NCBI GenBank assembly: GCA_910587495.1
Contig: CAJUMT010000069.1
Location: 1 to 15,525 of the forward strand
DNA length: 15,525 nt
Source: an uncultured Lachnospiraceae bacterium
Lineage (GTDB): Bacteria > Bacillota_A > Clostridia > Lachnospirales > Lachnospiraceae
Direction of reading: 5' to 3'
Every line of letters starts with the position of its first letter. The stretch's first letter is position 1. Both the position numbers and the translations under genes were made by a program. Under the pieces are notes generated by a model, which was not told the DNA's origin, did not search any database, and saw nothing but the letters and a program-made list of their open reading frames with translations. This document shows positions 1 to 7,635 of this stretch, one piece after another.

Positions 1-49
1 ACGAGATCTTGCTGTGTGACTGGAGTTCAGACGTGTGCTCTTCCGATCT
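1..49. other. Illumina adapter/index read-through (not genomic)
   Basis: Bases 16-49 match the Illumina TruSeq-type index-read adapter exactly (it begins GTGACTGGAGTTCAGACGTG and ends CTCTTCCGATCT). Bases 1-7 (ACGAGAT) are the end of the P7 primer, so bases 8-15 (CTTGCTGT) are an 8-base sample index. Genomic sequence starts at 50. One forward frame of the adapter spells CDWSSDVCSSDL, an artificial peptide, so a forward reading frame beginning at base 9 is not a gene. Confidence 0.97.
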
Positions 50-757
50 AACCAGAACCATCAAAGGCCCCACCAGAAGGATCCCATTGTGCCGCATCAG
101 AGCAGTTAAAGCCCCAATCAGGGCGAATACCAACACATGGCCTTTATTTCGCAGCCACTCCCCTTTGGAGCAGACAATCTGCATCGTCAGCCCTGCCAAA
201 ACAATAGCAAAGATCGTCATCGCCGTATCTTTCCAGCAAAAAGAATGTACGATGGAAGACGCCGGCGCCGCTATGCCAAGGCAGATAGAAACAGCGCATA
301 AAACTTTGCGTATCCCCCAACGCTCCATCACCATTCCCAGATACGCGCAGGATAACCCGATCCAAACGACCTGTAAAAAATTCACAAATCCAATATGGTT
401 GCAAATCAGCGACGGCAGTTTCATAAATAAGAGCGTATGAATCACCGGATGCCAGTCCACATATGTGCCGTTTTGCACCTGATACCACTGGTTAAAGCTG
501 TCAATGATCACGCCTCCCGGGTAATAAGCCGCATAATAGACGCCCATAACCCCTGCCGTCAAAAGAAAAATCAACCCTCCGAATTTAAGGTCCATTTTCT
601 TTGGCTCGTCCAAAAAACGGAGCTTTATATTTCCAATAACCCTGCAAAGCACATGTACCGCAAGATAAATAAGGATAAATCTTGGCAGGGAAGTCCAGGA
701 AAACGGTACTGACAAAGAATAAAAGTAACTGATCAGGTACAGATACAAAGTAAGCAA
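50..757 (-). CDS. Polytopic membrane protein, GT-C/DUF6020-like (3' end missing)
   Basis: This is an open minus-strand frame that runs into the adapter at base 50 without a stop, so the C-terminal part is lost. The visible ~236 residues are very hydrophobic with several membrane segments. Between two of them lies a loop of the form YYPGG...DSFNQW...DWHPVIHTLL. An acidic residue and an HP motif in an early outer loop, and a later RHNG motif in a helix, recall DUF6020 proteins and GT-C-fold glycosyltransferases that use lipid-linked donors. That family assignment is from memory of motifs. It is the last visible gene of the block A operon. The start is uncertain: TTG at 757 follows GGGG and avoids overlap, while ATG at 868 or GTG at 859 follow a GGAAGGGGG stretch but overlap the upstream gene by 80-90 bases. 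Confidence 0.7.
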
Positions 758-777
758 AAGTTTCCCCGCCAGGCTGA

Positions 778-1734
778 TCAGCGGCTCACCATTCCATAAT
801 ATTTTAACAAGACTTTTTTCAGTTTTCGTTTCCAGTTTAGAATTTTTTTTCGTCTGCACTGCTCCCATACCCCCTTCCACACAGGATCTTTTAGCAGCTG
901 TGACAGGCGTTTCTCTTTTGGATGTACACGTTCATATGCTCTGCACATCTGTATGGTTAGATACAGCCGATCAAAATACATGCCCCAAAAAATTTTCTGG
1001 TTTTTTTCCGTCCAAATACCTGTGTTCTTTAGAAATTTTTGTACCGCCCAAAACAGCTTCTGCTGCAGTTCAAACAAATCATTTCTATAACCTGTACTTA
1101 AGCTGCCCTCCCGGCTCTCCCTGTAAAAATAGAAGGGGCAGCGGAGAATCTGATACTCTCCCTGGCTCCAGGTAAAATATTCAAGATTAAACAAAAGATC
1201 CTCTCCTAAGTCTGTATCCGGTGGAAAAAAGATCTGATGTTCTTTTACAATGCTCATCTTATACAATTTATTAAACGGTGCATGCATATAATCTCTGTAA
1301 AAAAGCGCCATAAAATCCTCATAATCTCTTTCTTCCTTACCTTCTCTCCATTCATCGCCTGAAAGACTCTCCCATCTGCACCGGTCTGAGGTATATTCGC
1401 ACAACAGATTTTTCCCGCTGTCCGCCATTGCCATATAAGCTTCCAGCATCTTAGGATGTATGAAATCATCCCCGTCCACAAAGACCAAATATTCCCCGGA
1501 AGCCGCAAGGATCCCCGCATTCCGGGCAGATGATACGCCTCCGTTTTCTTTATGGACCACACGGAAACGCCTGTCCTTTTTTGCATATACATCGCATATA
1601 TCCCCGCTTTTATCTTTGGAACCGTCGTCAACCAGTATAATTTCTACATCTTTCCAGGTCTGTGCCGCCAGGGAATCCAGACACTCATGCAGATATTGTT
1701 CTATATTATACACAGGCACTACGATGCTGACCAT
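778..1734 (-). CDS. GT2-family (GT-A fold) glycosyltransferase
   Basis: A 318-residue cytoplasmic or membrane-associated glycosyltransferase expected to add one sugar from a nucleotide donor to the lipid-linked polysaccharide repeat unit. The N-terminal GT2 domain is textbook: VSIVVPVYN at residues 2-10, LVDDGS at 34-39, NGGVSSARNAG at 64-74, and the metal/nucleotide-binding DGDD at 87-90. A later ESREGSLS resembles the acceptor-side R-G-S motif of capsule GT2 enzymes. The C-terminus is basic (KRKLKKVLLK), fitting membrane attachment. The ATG at 1734 is preferred because it starts directly at the conserved first strand and has GAGG seven bases upstream; an ATG at 1776 would overlap the flippase gene. 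Donor and acceptor sugars cannot be told from sequence. Confidence 0.92.
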   Translation of the reverse strand: MVSIVVPVYNIEQYLHECLDSLAAQTWKDVEIILVDDGSKDKSGDICDVYAKKDRRFRVVHKENGGVSSARNAGILAASGEYLVFVDGDDFIHPKMLEAYMAMADSGKNLLCEYTSDRCRWESLSGDEWREGKEERDYEDFMALFYRDYMHAPFNKLYKMSIVKEHQIFFPPDTDLGEDLLFNLEYFTWSQGEYQILRCPFYFYRESREGSLSTGYRNDLFELQQKLFWAVQKFLKNTGIWTEKNQKIFWGMYFDRLYLTIQMCRAYERVHPKEKRLSQLLKDPVWKGVWEQCRRKKILNWKRKLKKVLLKYYGMVSR

Positions 1735-1759
1735 ATTTATCCTCTTTTCTTTACAGCTA

Positions 1760-3295
1760 TCATTCTTTTTCCACAAAGGACTTTATGAAAGAAAGAATCT
1801 CCCATCCTATCTCATCTCTACACACAACCACACACAAAGCATAAATGCCAAATTCCAGGCAGGCCGCCAGAATAAAACGAAAGATCCCGTTTACCCCTCC
1901 GCTCCAATAAAGCCACAAAAAGCAGGCAGCCGTCGCTGCTATAGCCGAAAGCAGTATGCCCGCAAAAGGCCGAAAAAAACGCCGAAGATGAATCGTAAGC
2001 TTTGTGCGGTTAAACAAATACAAAGTGAGCATGCAAGTGAGTGTATTGGCAACCGCCGTCGCCAGGACAATCCCTTTAAGACCGAAAAACTTTGACAGCA
2101 GTACGGACAGTATAATATTCAGGCTCACCGTCCCCAGCCCAATCTTCATCGGCAACATCGTATCGTTCAAAGAATAACAGGCACGAAACAAAAGTCCGTT
2201 GATACAGTAAGACAAAAAGCACAACCCATAATACCTGAGACCTTGGGCTGTCATTTCTACTGCCTGCACATCAAAGGCTCCCCTCCCATAGGTGATCTCC
2301 ACGATCAGACCGGATGATATCATCACAAACAGGGAAATCGGAATACAAAAAAACAGGCTGATATGAATCCCTTTTTCCAGTTTCTTTGCTCCCTCTTCCA
2401 TACGGCCCGCAGCAAATGATTCAGCAAGCTCCGTATAGATAATCGTCGTCATCGGTATACTGATCAGGTTGGAGGCAAACTGGTAGAGTACAGAGGCATA
2501 CGCCACGGCTGTCACAGCGCCTTCTTCCATTCCCGATAGAAGGCTCCTGTCTACCAGACCGTTCAGCTCGCAGATGGCATTCCCAAAAAATACAGGCAGT
2601 GCCTGGGCAAGCAGCTTCAAAATCCTGTCATCCTTAAAACCATATCTACAGGTCAACCGTCCATACCGGCGGCTTTTCACCTGCAAAAACAAATACTGTG
2701 CAATATAAGAAAAAGGGACAGACACAGCCAGAACATGCATTCCAAAGCGCTTTCCGCAGAAAATTACGGCAACGGTCAGAATCAGGTTGTTTAACATGGC
2801 AGTAAAAGAAGAATACCCATACTGCTTTTCTGCATTCAAAAGGCTTTGCAGAAGCTGATTGGACATATAAAAACACATGCCCCATATTAGAATCCTGAAA
2901 TATGATACAGAAAGCGCCCGCTCACCCGCCGTATAAGACGGCAGCATTGTTTTCAGTAAAAAGGGAGCCGCGACATACAAAATCCCGGACAGGATCAACG
3001 CTAAAAGAAAAATATCAACCATCGTCCTGCTGGTAAACGCTTTAGATTCTTCTCTGCTTCTCTCTTTAATCCCGATATAAACAGGCAGAAAAGACACAGC
3101 CATGGCTTCTGATATAGGAATCAGCGCATTCTGCATCAGTCCTTCCGCCACATAATAGGCGTCGGTCTGCATAGTAGCCCCGAAGACTGACGCAATAATC
3201 ATTGATTTGATGAATCCAAGTCCTTTATTAAGGAGCGACAAGACAAACAAAATAACTGCAGAGCCAAGCAATGTTTTTTTCGTATCTTCCGACAT
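1760..3295 (-). CDS. MurJ/MviN-family lipid-linked oligosaccharide flippase
   Basis: A 511-residue protein with about 14 membrane segments, the usual MurJ length. Family signatures are clear: GLGFIKSMIIASVFG followed by TDAYYVA near the N-terminus, YGRGAFD in the middle, and a C-terminal half with ACYSLNDTMLPMKIG, LNIILS and GLKGIVLATAVAN. MurJ proteins flip lipid II. Inside a polysaccharide operon between a polymerase and a glycosyltransferase, a role in flipping the polysaccharide repeat unit is a better inference. Two positions that are usually Arg in the first-helix region of MurJ (the R in SR..G and in xRD) read Lys here (NKGLGFIK), which supports a specialised paralogue. The ribosome binding site GGAG lies at the end of the upstream gene; the intergenic gap is 3 bases, so translation is probably coupled. 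No symbol is given because it need not be the cell-wall MurJ. Confidence 0.88.
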   Translation of the reverse strand: MSEDTKKTLLGSAVILFVLSLLNKGLGFIKSMIIASVFGATMQTDAYYVAEGLMQNALIPISEAMAVSFLPVYIGIKERSREESKAFTSRTMVDIFLLALILSGILYVAAPFLLKTMLPSYTAGERALSVSYFRILIWGMCFYMSNQLLQSLLNAEKQYGYSSFTAMLNNLILTVAVIFCGKRFGMHVLAVSVPFSYIAQYLFLQVKSRRYGRLTCRYGFKDDRILKLLAQALPVFFGNAICELNGLVDRSLLSGMEEGAVTAVAYASVLYQFASNLISIPMTTIIYTELAESFAAGRMEEGAKKLEKGIHISLFFCIPISLFVMISSGLIVEITYGRGAFDVQAVEMTAQGLRYYGLCFLSYCINGLLFRACYSLNDTMLPMKIGLGTVSLNIILSVLLSKFFGLKGIVLATAVANTLTCMLTLYLFNRTKLTIHLRRFFRPFAGILLSAIAATAACFLWLYWSGGVNGIFRFILAACLEFGIYALCVVVCRDEIGWEILSFIKSFVEKE

Positions 3296-3298
3296 ATT

Positions 3299-4522
3299 CT
3301 ACTCCATCATCTGAGGGATCATTCCCACTGCAAACACGCTGACTGCCAGGTTTCGGAAAGTATACCAATAGTGGATATAAGAATGATTCGCCGCAGCCAT
3401 ATACCATATAACCGGAATACATGCGATTCCAAGAAGCCATATAACGCTGTGCAAAAAAATCCGTTTTTTATATCTGATCAACTGCCAGACAACCCATAAA
3501 ATCAAAAGACCCGCCAGCAAAAAGCCGAAAATATTAAAGTAAATATAAAAATTTCTTAGAACCGCCAAAATCCTTACCGCGTCTACTCCTGTGACCGCAT
3601 CGGAAGAACGAATCCCCACTGTACCCAAAGCATCCAGCCAAATATTCTTCCTTAGCAACAAAGAACCTATCGTCCATTTTCCGGCCCACATCCCCACATA
3701 TCCCAGACACCAGCAAATCCCGCTTTTTATCGTAAATAAAACTTCTTCCTTCCAATCACCCCGGCGGATCGCCGTATACAAAACCAGCGGCATTCCAAAA
3801 GTAAATATTGGATAGGTGAGGAAATCCAGAAAACTTGTACAAATCCCGGCCACAAAGAAAAAATGCGCCCAGTTTTTTCCTGTTTCCCAAACCTCATATT
3901 TATAGAGTACTGCCAGACAAGCCAACATTCCTATATAATAGACAGAGGAAAATTGAAGGGAATACGGAATTGCCACAGGAAACAAGCTTGCAACGGCAAA
4001 CAAAAAAGCAACCAGCCCCTTTTTCATGCCTCTTTTGTAAAATCCATAAACCGCCAGTAAAAAGACGATCGCAGATACAATTCCGTTCAAAAGACGTATA
4101 TTCTGATAGTTCATAAGCAGCAAAAGAGGTTTTAGTATGACTAAATACCCATGCCAGTATCTTTCATAGCTTCCAACCATATCTGCCTGGCCTTCGGACA
4201 GATATTGCTGCAGCACCTGCTGGCTGAAATCATCATCACCCGCTGCCCGCTCCACTGTCATGGCCGCCTCATAAAAAGGAGCCTTCGATGCGAACACCGC
4301 ATTGTTCAACATAATGGCATCCGTATGGTTGTCTAAGGAAGAACCCTTATAGCCGGAAATAATAAACGGATTGTCCCCCTCCTGCACAAATGCTTCTATT
4401 GTTTCACGCATATGCGCCTGCATCGGCTCCACGGGCAGACAATATACCAGACTTAATGCCGCCGTTCCGGTCAGAATGCTGCATAATAAAATTACAGCCA
4501 ATTTTTTAATGGATATTGGCAT
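3299..4522 (-). CDS. Polytopic membrane protein of polysaccharide operon, unknown function
   Basis: A 407-residue protein I cannot place in a named family. Residues ~5-27 form one membrane helix, followed by a ~110-residue outside domain (about 28-137) containing YKGSSLDNHTDAIMLNNA and ERYWHGY, then about nine further helices. Near the C-terminus NHSYIHYWYTFR precedes a final helix. One helix, a large acidic extracytoplasmic domain and then many helices, with a conserved-looking RYWHG and NHxxxHxxxTxR, would suit a GT-C-like transferase or a polymer-modifying enzyme, but this is inference. The ATG at 4522 has an AAGGAAG site overlapping the end of the polymerase gene (5-base gap). A TTG at 4558 would add 12 hydrophilic residues and overlap the polymerase gene, so it was not chosen. 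Confidence 0.82.
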   Translation of the reverse strand: MPISIKKLAVILLCSILTGTAALSLVYCLPVEPMQAHMRETIEAFVQEGDNPFIISGYKGSSLDNHTDAIMLNNAVFASKAPFYEAAMTVERAAGDDDFSQQVLQQYLSEGQADMVGSYERYWHGYLVILKPLLLLMNYQNIRLLNGIVSAIVFLLAVYGFYKRGMKKGLVAFLFAVASLFPVAIPYSLQFSSVYYIGMLACLAVLYKYEVWETGKNWAHFFFVAGICTSFLDFLTYPIFTFGMPLVLYTAIRRGDWKEEVLFTIKSGICWCLGYVGMWAGKWTIGSLLLRKNIWLDALGTVGIRSSDAVTGVDAVRILAVLRNFYIYFNIFGFLLAGLLILWVVWQLIRYKKRIFLHSVIWLLGIACIPVIWYMAAANHSYIHYWYTFRNLAVSVFAVGMIPQMME

Positions 4523-4527
4523 AGCGT

Positions 4528-5673
4528 TTACGCTTCCTTTCCGGTGCGACCGCGCCAATCAGCTATTGCCGACCACAATGCATAGCCGAGCAGCACAGGG
4601 TAAAAACCACTGAGTATTTTAAAATGTTCATGTTCCAGCAGACTGTATACAAAAAATGTAAGAAAAATAAGCAGCATTTTTTCATTCTGCATCTTATAGG
4701 CCCTCCAGATGGCAATCCCGTTTAAAACCAGGAATAAAAGTAAAACAATAACTCCATAGTTTAATGCCAGATAAGGATACAAAATGTCAAGATAAGTATA
4801 CTTTGCATTATCAAAAATCTGCCCGGCTACAGAAAAACCTTCTGCAGCCCAGAAATTGTGCGCCAGTTCCAGTCGGCCTGAAACAGTTTTCGGCAAATAA
4901 GAAAGCCATTTACTTCCTTTACTTGCTATTGGCATCAAGCACAAAGTTCCCATGCATCCTGCCAAAAGAAAAAACGATGTAACTATAGTTTCCAGTTCCA
5001 CTCTTCGCCACACTGGCATCTTCTTTTTTTTCAGAAGGGAAATCCCCCCCTCCAGCATCAACAGAATAATAATACAGATTTCTGAAGTACGGCTATTGGC
5101 AAAACAGTCCAAAAAAACAACCAGCAAAAGCATCATAACCGAATCTTTCCAGTCCCATTTTTCATGCCGGAAATACAGCCATATAATACAAAACATCAGG
5201 AAAAAAAGTCCCATCTCGTTAGGATGCGCCCAGCCGAAGCTGTCTCTGAACCGACCTCCTATCTTTATGCCCGCCTGATTCGGATACAGGCCTGCAAGGG
5301 GCAAAAAGATCAGGCCAAGCCCCAAAAGAAGTCTGACTGCAAAATCCACCTTTAATATGGCGTCCAGATTTATATTTTTAGCAATCACAACTCCGCATAC
5401 AAACCACAGGACGGTATTGGTCTGCGTGGTAATCCGGCTTACTTCTGCCAGGCCGATGAGCCCCAGAACCAACAGCCATTCCGCCCAGGTGTTTCGCTGT
5501 AAAAGTACTTTCAGCATAATGGCTGCATACAGAACATATATAAAATAATTCCAATACTGACCGGACGCGGGCCACGCTGTCTCACAGACCGTGGAACAGA
5601 CTCCATATACCAGAAAACACTCTATGATGATAAACGGCAGTATTGTTTCGATCTTTGTCATCCATCTTTTCAT
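4528..5673 (-). CDS. Wzy-like O-antigen/capsule repeat-unit polymerase
   Basis: A 381-residue integral membrane protein with about 11 predicted helices, the size and topology of Wzy polymerases that join lipid-linked repeat units outside the membrane. Around residues 140-152 the sequence GRFRDSFGWAHPN matches the R-x-S-FG-x-HPN pattern of Firmicute capsule polymerases, in the first large outer loop. A second loop holds SGRLELAHNFW, like the S/GR-x-x motif of the family's other substrate loop. Wzy proteins diverge strongly, so topology and the HPN motif are the main grounds. It is the first gene of the block A operon. ATG at 5673 is preferred over TTG at 5682 because GGAGG (5685-5689) sits 11 bases before the ATG but only 2 before the TTG. 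A strong promoter lies just upstream. Confidence 0.82.
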   Translation of the reverse strand: MKRWMTKIETILPFIIIECFLVYGVCSTVCETAWPASGQYWNYFIYVLYAAIMLKVLLQRNTWAEWLLVLGLIGLAEVSRITTQTNTVLWFVCGVVIAKNINLDAILKVDFAVRLLLGLGLIFLPLAGLYPNQAGIKIGGRFRDSFGWAHPNEMGLFFLMFCIIWLYFRHEKWDWKDSVMMLLLVVFLDCFANSRTSEICIIILLMLEGGISLLKKKKMPVWRRVELETIVTSFFLLAGCMGTLCLMPIASKGSKWLSYLPKTVSGRLELAHNFWAAEGFSVAGQIFDNAKYTYLDILYPYLALNYGVIVLLLFLVLNGIAIWRAYKMQNEKMLLIFLTFFVYSLLEHEHFKILSGFYPVLLGYALWSAIADWRGRTGKEA

Positions 5674-5713
5674 GTTTGGCAATTCCTCCAGTAGTTTCTA
5701 CCTTAACATGATT

Positions 5714-5742
5714 ATCATACCTATAATTGCCTGTAAAGTCAA
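5714..5742 (-). promoter_or_regulatory. Promoter of block A polysaccharide operon
   Basis: On the minus strand, TTGACT (5742-5737) and TATGAT (5719-5714) are spaced by exactly 17 bases, a near-consensus sigma-A promoter. The predicted transcript would start near 5707, leaving a leader of about 34 bases that contains the GGAGG site of the polymerase gene. The promoter lies downstream of the terminator at 5765-5795, so the operon is transcribed independently of the antitoxin remnant. Confidence 0.7.
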
Positions 5743-5764
5743 CTTTTCCCATCCGCCAATATAC

Positions 5765-5795
5765 TAAAAAATCGCCGCCCTTAAAAGCAGCGATT
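5765..5795 (-). terminator. Intrinsic terminator after the antitoxin remnant
   Basis: On the minus strand, AATCGCTGC (5795-5787) and GCGGCGATT (5778-5770) pair with one imperfect position around an 8-base loop, followed by a run of T residues (5771-5766). It closes the short transcription unit that starts at the 5953-5981 promoter. The opposite strand has T-rich sequence only some bases later, so plus-strand activity would be weaker. Confidence 0.68.
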
Positions 5796-5828
5796 AATAA
5801 CCCTATATTTTTTGTTTTCATCCATACG

Positions 5829-5909
5829 CTACGGCTCTGCGGTCTTTCTGCATATATCGGCAATCTCGTTGTAATTCAGACGAATTGCGGCTGACGGGCG
5901 GATATTCAT
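5829..5909 (-). pseudogene. Truncated Phd/YefM-family antitoxin remnant
   Basis: A 26-codon frame starting MNIRPSAAIRLNYNEIADIC and continuing RKTAEP before TAG. It resembles the DNA-binding N-terminus of Phd/YefM antitoxins, which typically begin MxIRPSxxLRxNYNEI and continue after the EP with a strand of the type VxxTKNG. Here the stop falls exactly after EP; the rest of the antitoxin and the whole toxin are absent. A good ribosome binding site (AAGAGGT, six bases before ATG), a near-consensus promoter and a terminator are kept, so a short peptide or RNA could still be made. Full-length members are about 80-90 residues. It is either a deletion scar of a type II toxin-antitoxin module or, less likely, a retained short regulatory peptide. 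Confidence 0.72.
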
Positions 5910-5952
5910 AAAAGTACCTCTTGTGTTTCTTTGATAGCAATATTATGTGCAT

Positions 5953-5981
5953 ATTATACTTATTTCATGCTATTAAGTCAA
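5953..5981 (-). promoter_or_regulatory. Promoter of the antitoxin remnant
   Basis: On the minus strand, TTGACT (5981-5976) and TATAAT (5958-5953) are separated by 17 bases. The start codon of the Phd/YefM remnant lies about 43 bases downstream. Its -35 box lies back to back with that of the plus-strand regulator promoter, inside a shared palindrome. Confidence 0.7.
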
Positions 5982-5995
5982 TACATATTGAGTTA
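5974..5995. promoter_or_regulatory. Imperfect 22-bp palindrome, candidate operator
   Basis: Arms TAAGTCAATA (5974-5983) and TATTGAGTTA (5986-5995) match as an inverted repeat at 9 of 10 positions around a central CA. The palindrome covers the -35 boxes of both divergent promoters, so a dimeric repressor bound here would block both. The XRE-type regulator at 6097 is the obvious candidate (autoregulation); the lost antitoxin is another. Part of the symmetry follows from two opposed TTGA boxes, which lowers certainty. Confidence 0.45.
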
Positions 5996-6016
5996 TGCCA
6001 AAGAATTGCGTATAAT
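5988..6016 (+). promoter_or_regulatory. Promoter of the XRE-type regulator
   Basis: TTGAGT (5988-5993) and a perfect TATAAT (6011-6016) are separated by 17 bases. The transcript would start near 6023 and reach the regulator start codon after a leader of about 74 bases. No clear riboswitch-like structure is visible in that leader. Confidence 0.7.
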
Positions 6017-6096
6017 AAAAAAGACAAGCCGCCAACTTTCCTTTCGCATAAAGAAAGATTTGCTTATGCTGATCTCGCCAAAATATGAGGAACATG

Positions 6097-7548
6097 ATGA
6101 TAAATAAAAACACTTTCAGCACAACGCTCCAACTACTGATACAACAGGCCGGACTTACCAACACTGCGATTTCCCAGGCTGTTCAATATGACATCTCATA
6201 TATCAGCAAATGGCTAAACGGAAAGATGCTTCCGTCTGAAAAAAATATAGAAAGTATTATCTCTTCTATCGCCGCATGTATTATCACATATTCCCAGAAG
6301 GATAATCTCTCTTCTTTACTAAACGAATATCACTGCGAAGATAGCAGAAGCCTTCAAAACGCATTACAAAATACGCTGCGCGACACATACTGGCAAAGCA
6401 AAAGGCCTCTGGAATCCACTGCCCCGCCTGAGGCCAACTATTATCCATACATAGCTGCTTCAAAATTAGCTGATTTAATTAAGAAGCGGTCCGGAAATAT
6501 GACGGCGGCAGTCATTGATCTTCTATCCCTGAACCATGAAGCACGGTTATTATTGGCTGGCATTAAAAACGGACGCTTTTCTCTCACACATGCCGATAAA
6601 TCCCTCCACTACATTATGGTCATCAATGTTGATGAATTACCCGGAGACAACAGAAGGGATTGCGTCTATGATTCCATATTTTTAATACATATGCTTACCA
6701 GTTTTTCCGCTATTGACTTTCAATTATATAATCATCCACAGGCCTCCGGAAAATTCCTGTATGCAATTGACAATTGTTATTCTGTCACATGCATGATATT
6801 CCAAGGTGATACACAATGCGTTGCTGTAAATGAAAGAGCAGACTCTTCCACAGCCTGCACGTTCTATCAAAAAGTGCTTCTTTTAGCCAGTCAAGAACAA
6901 TTAATATTTAGAAAAACAACCATGGAGGATATGATCCGCAACTGTGAATATATCCGTTCTATGATTTCCACGAATATCAAATGGCTGTTGGGTCACGCAA
7001 CAGAATTAATTCTGCCTGACGATTTGTTTGACGAACTGCTTACCCACATCGATATTCCAGATAAAAATGAACTCTATAAACTGCATCATCTGGCGCAAAA
7101 TGTGATCCGACAGCCCGGTACGCGTGTTATGATCTATGAATCGGCATTTTCGGATCTGGTCGTATCAGGAGAATTGGATTTTTTTAACAACTGCATTGTT
7201 CTAAATCCAGCGCAAAGAATCCGGTATCTGGATTATATGTTGTCCGTTTTAGATACATCTGATGTTCTGTTTAAGCTGGTTGACGGTTGTTTCAGTACGG
7301 ATTTCCAGTATATAACCAATCCCTGTCTTTTTTTATCTGACTCACTTTGTTATTTGCGCCTTGAAAACGGGAGATATTGCGACAATATATTGATCCTTAA
7401 CGACAAGTCTGTAAAAAAAATGTTTGATCAATTTTACGAGAAAATATGGATGGAACGTCAGGATGTCGTAATCGCAGCAAAAGCAGAAGTATTAGATAAA
7501 ATACTGCACTATAAAGCTTCTGCAGATTTGATTGCCAAAATGGAATAA
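6097..7548 (+). CDS. XRE-type HTH regulator with large uncharacterised C-terminal region
   Basis: A 483-residue protein. Residues ~7-60 look like a lambda-repressor/XRE helix-turn-helix: LQLLIQQAGLTNTAISQAV, then DISYISKWLNG and a helix of type SEKNIESIISSIAACI. The remaining ~400 residues lack a family I recognise. They are soluble, mixed alpha/beta, with no membrane segment, and may be a sensor or scaffold domain. The protein sits 87 bases upstream of, and co-oriented with, a symporter and an amidohydrolase, so local control of that pair is likely. The start is taken at the ATG at 6097 because GAGG (6087-6090) is six bases upstream; in-frame ATGs at 6085 and 6094 would make it 487 or 484 residues. 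There is no terminator before the symporter gene. Whether it represses or activates cannot be told. Confidence 0.8.
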   Translation: MINKNTFSTTLQLLIQQAGLTNTAISQAVQYDISYISKWLNGKMLPSEKNIESIISSIAACIITYSQKDNLSSLLNEYHCEDSRSLQNALQNTLRDTYWQSKRPLESTAPPEANYYPYIAASKLADLIKKRSGNMTAAVIDLLSLNHEARLLLAGIKNGRFSLTHADKSLHYIMVINVDELPGDNRRDCVYDSIFLIHMLTSFSAIDFQLYNHPQASGKFLYAIDNCYSVTCMIFQGDTQCVAVNERADSSTACTFYQKVLLLASQEQLIFRKTTMEDMIRNCEYIRSMISTNIKWLLGHATELILPDDLFDELLTHIDIPDKNELYKLHHLAQNVIRQPGTRVMIYESAFSDLVVSGELDFFNNCIVLNPAQRIRYLDYMLSVLDTSDVLFKLVDGCFSTDFQYITNPCLFLSDSLCYLRLENGRYCDNILILNDKSVKKMFDQFYEKIWMERQDVVIAAKAEVLDKILHYKASADLIAKME

Positions 7549-7578
7549 TTTGATTCAATTTTTGTCAACTTTCTTCCG

Positions 7579-7607
7579 TTGTATCAAACAACTTATCCAT
7601 GTATACT
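7579..7607 (+). promoter_or_regulatory. Possible promoter of the symporter-amidohydrolase pair
   Basis: TATACT (7602-7607) is a good -10 box, but the -35 TTGTAT (7579-7584), 17 bases upstream, is weak, as expected of an activated or controlled promoter. An inverted repeat GTTGT-N5-ACAAC (7578-7592) overlaps that -35 box, and TTGATTCAA lies just upstream. These could be regulator sites. The spacing is ideal but the evidence is modest. Confidence 0.35.
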
Positions 7608-7635
7608 TCATTTATCGTGTATGGAGGTATAGGAT

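Noticed and set aside
9..440. Forward reading frame of 143 codons at the left end
   Set aside because: It begins in the adapter and runs antisense to a clear membrane-protein frame; it is an artefact.
5700..5830. Continuation of the Phd/YefM antitoxin after a +1 frameshift (reads VWMKTKN, loosely like the next family strand)
   Set aside because: The likeness is a few residues, the following residues do not fit, and the terminator hairpin falls within it; chance is as likely.
6017..6096. Riboswitch or attenuator in the regulator leader
   Set aside because: The ~74-base leader is short and shows no stable terminator/antiterminator pair by eye.
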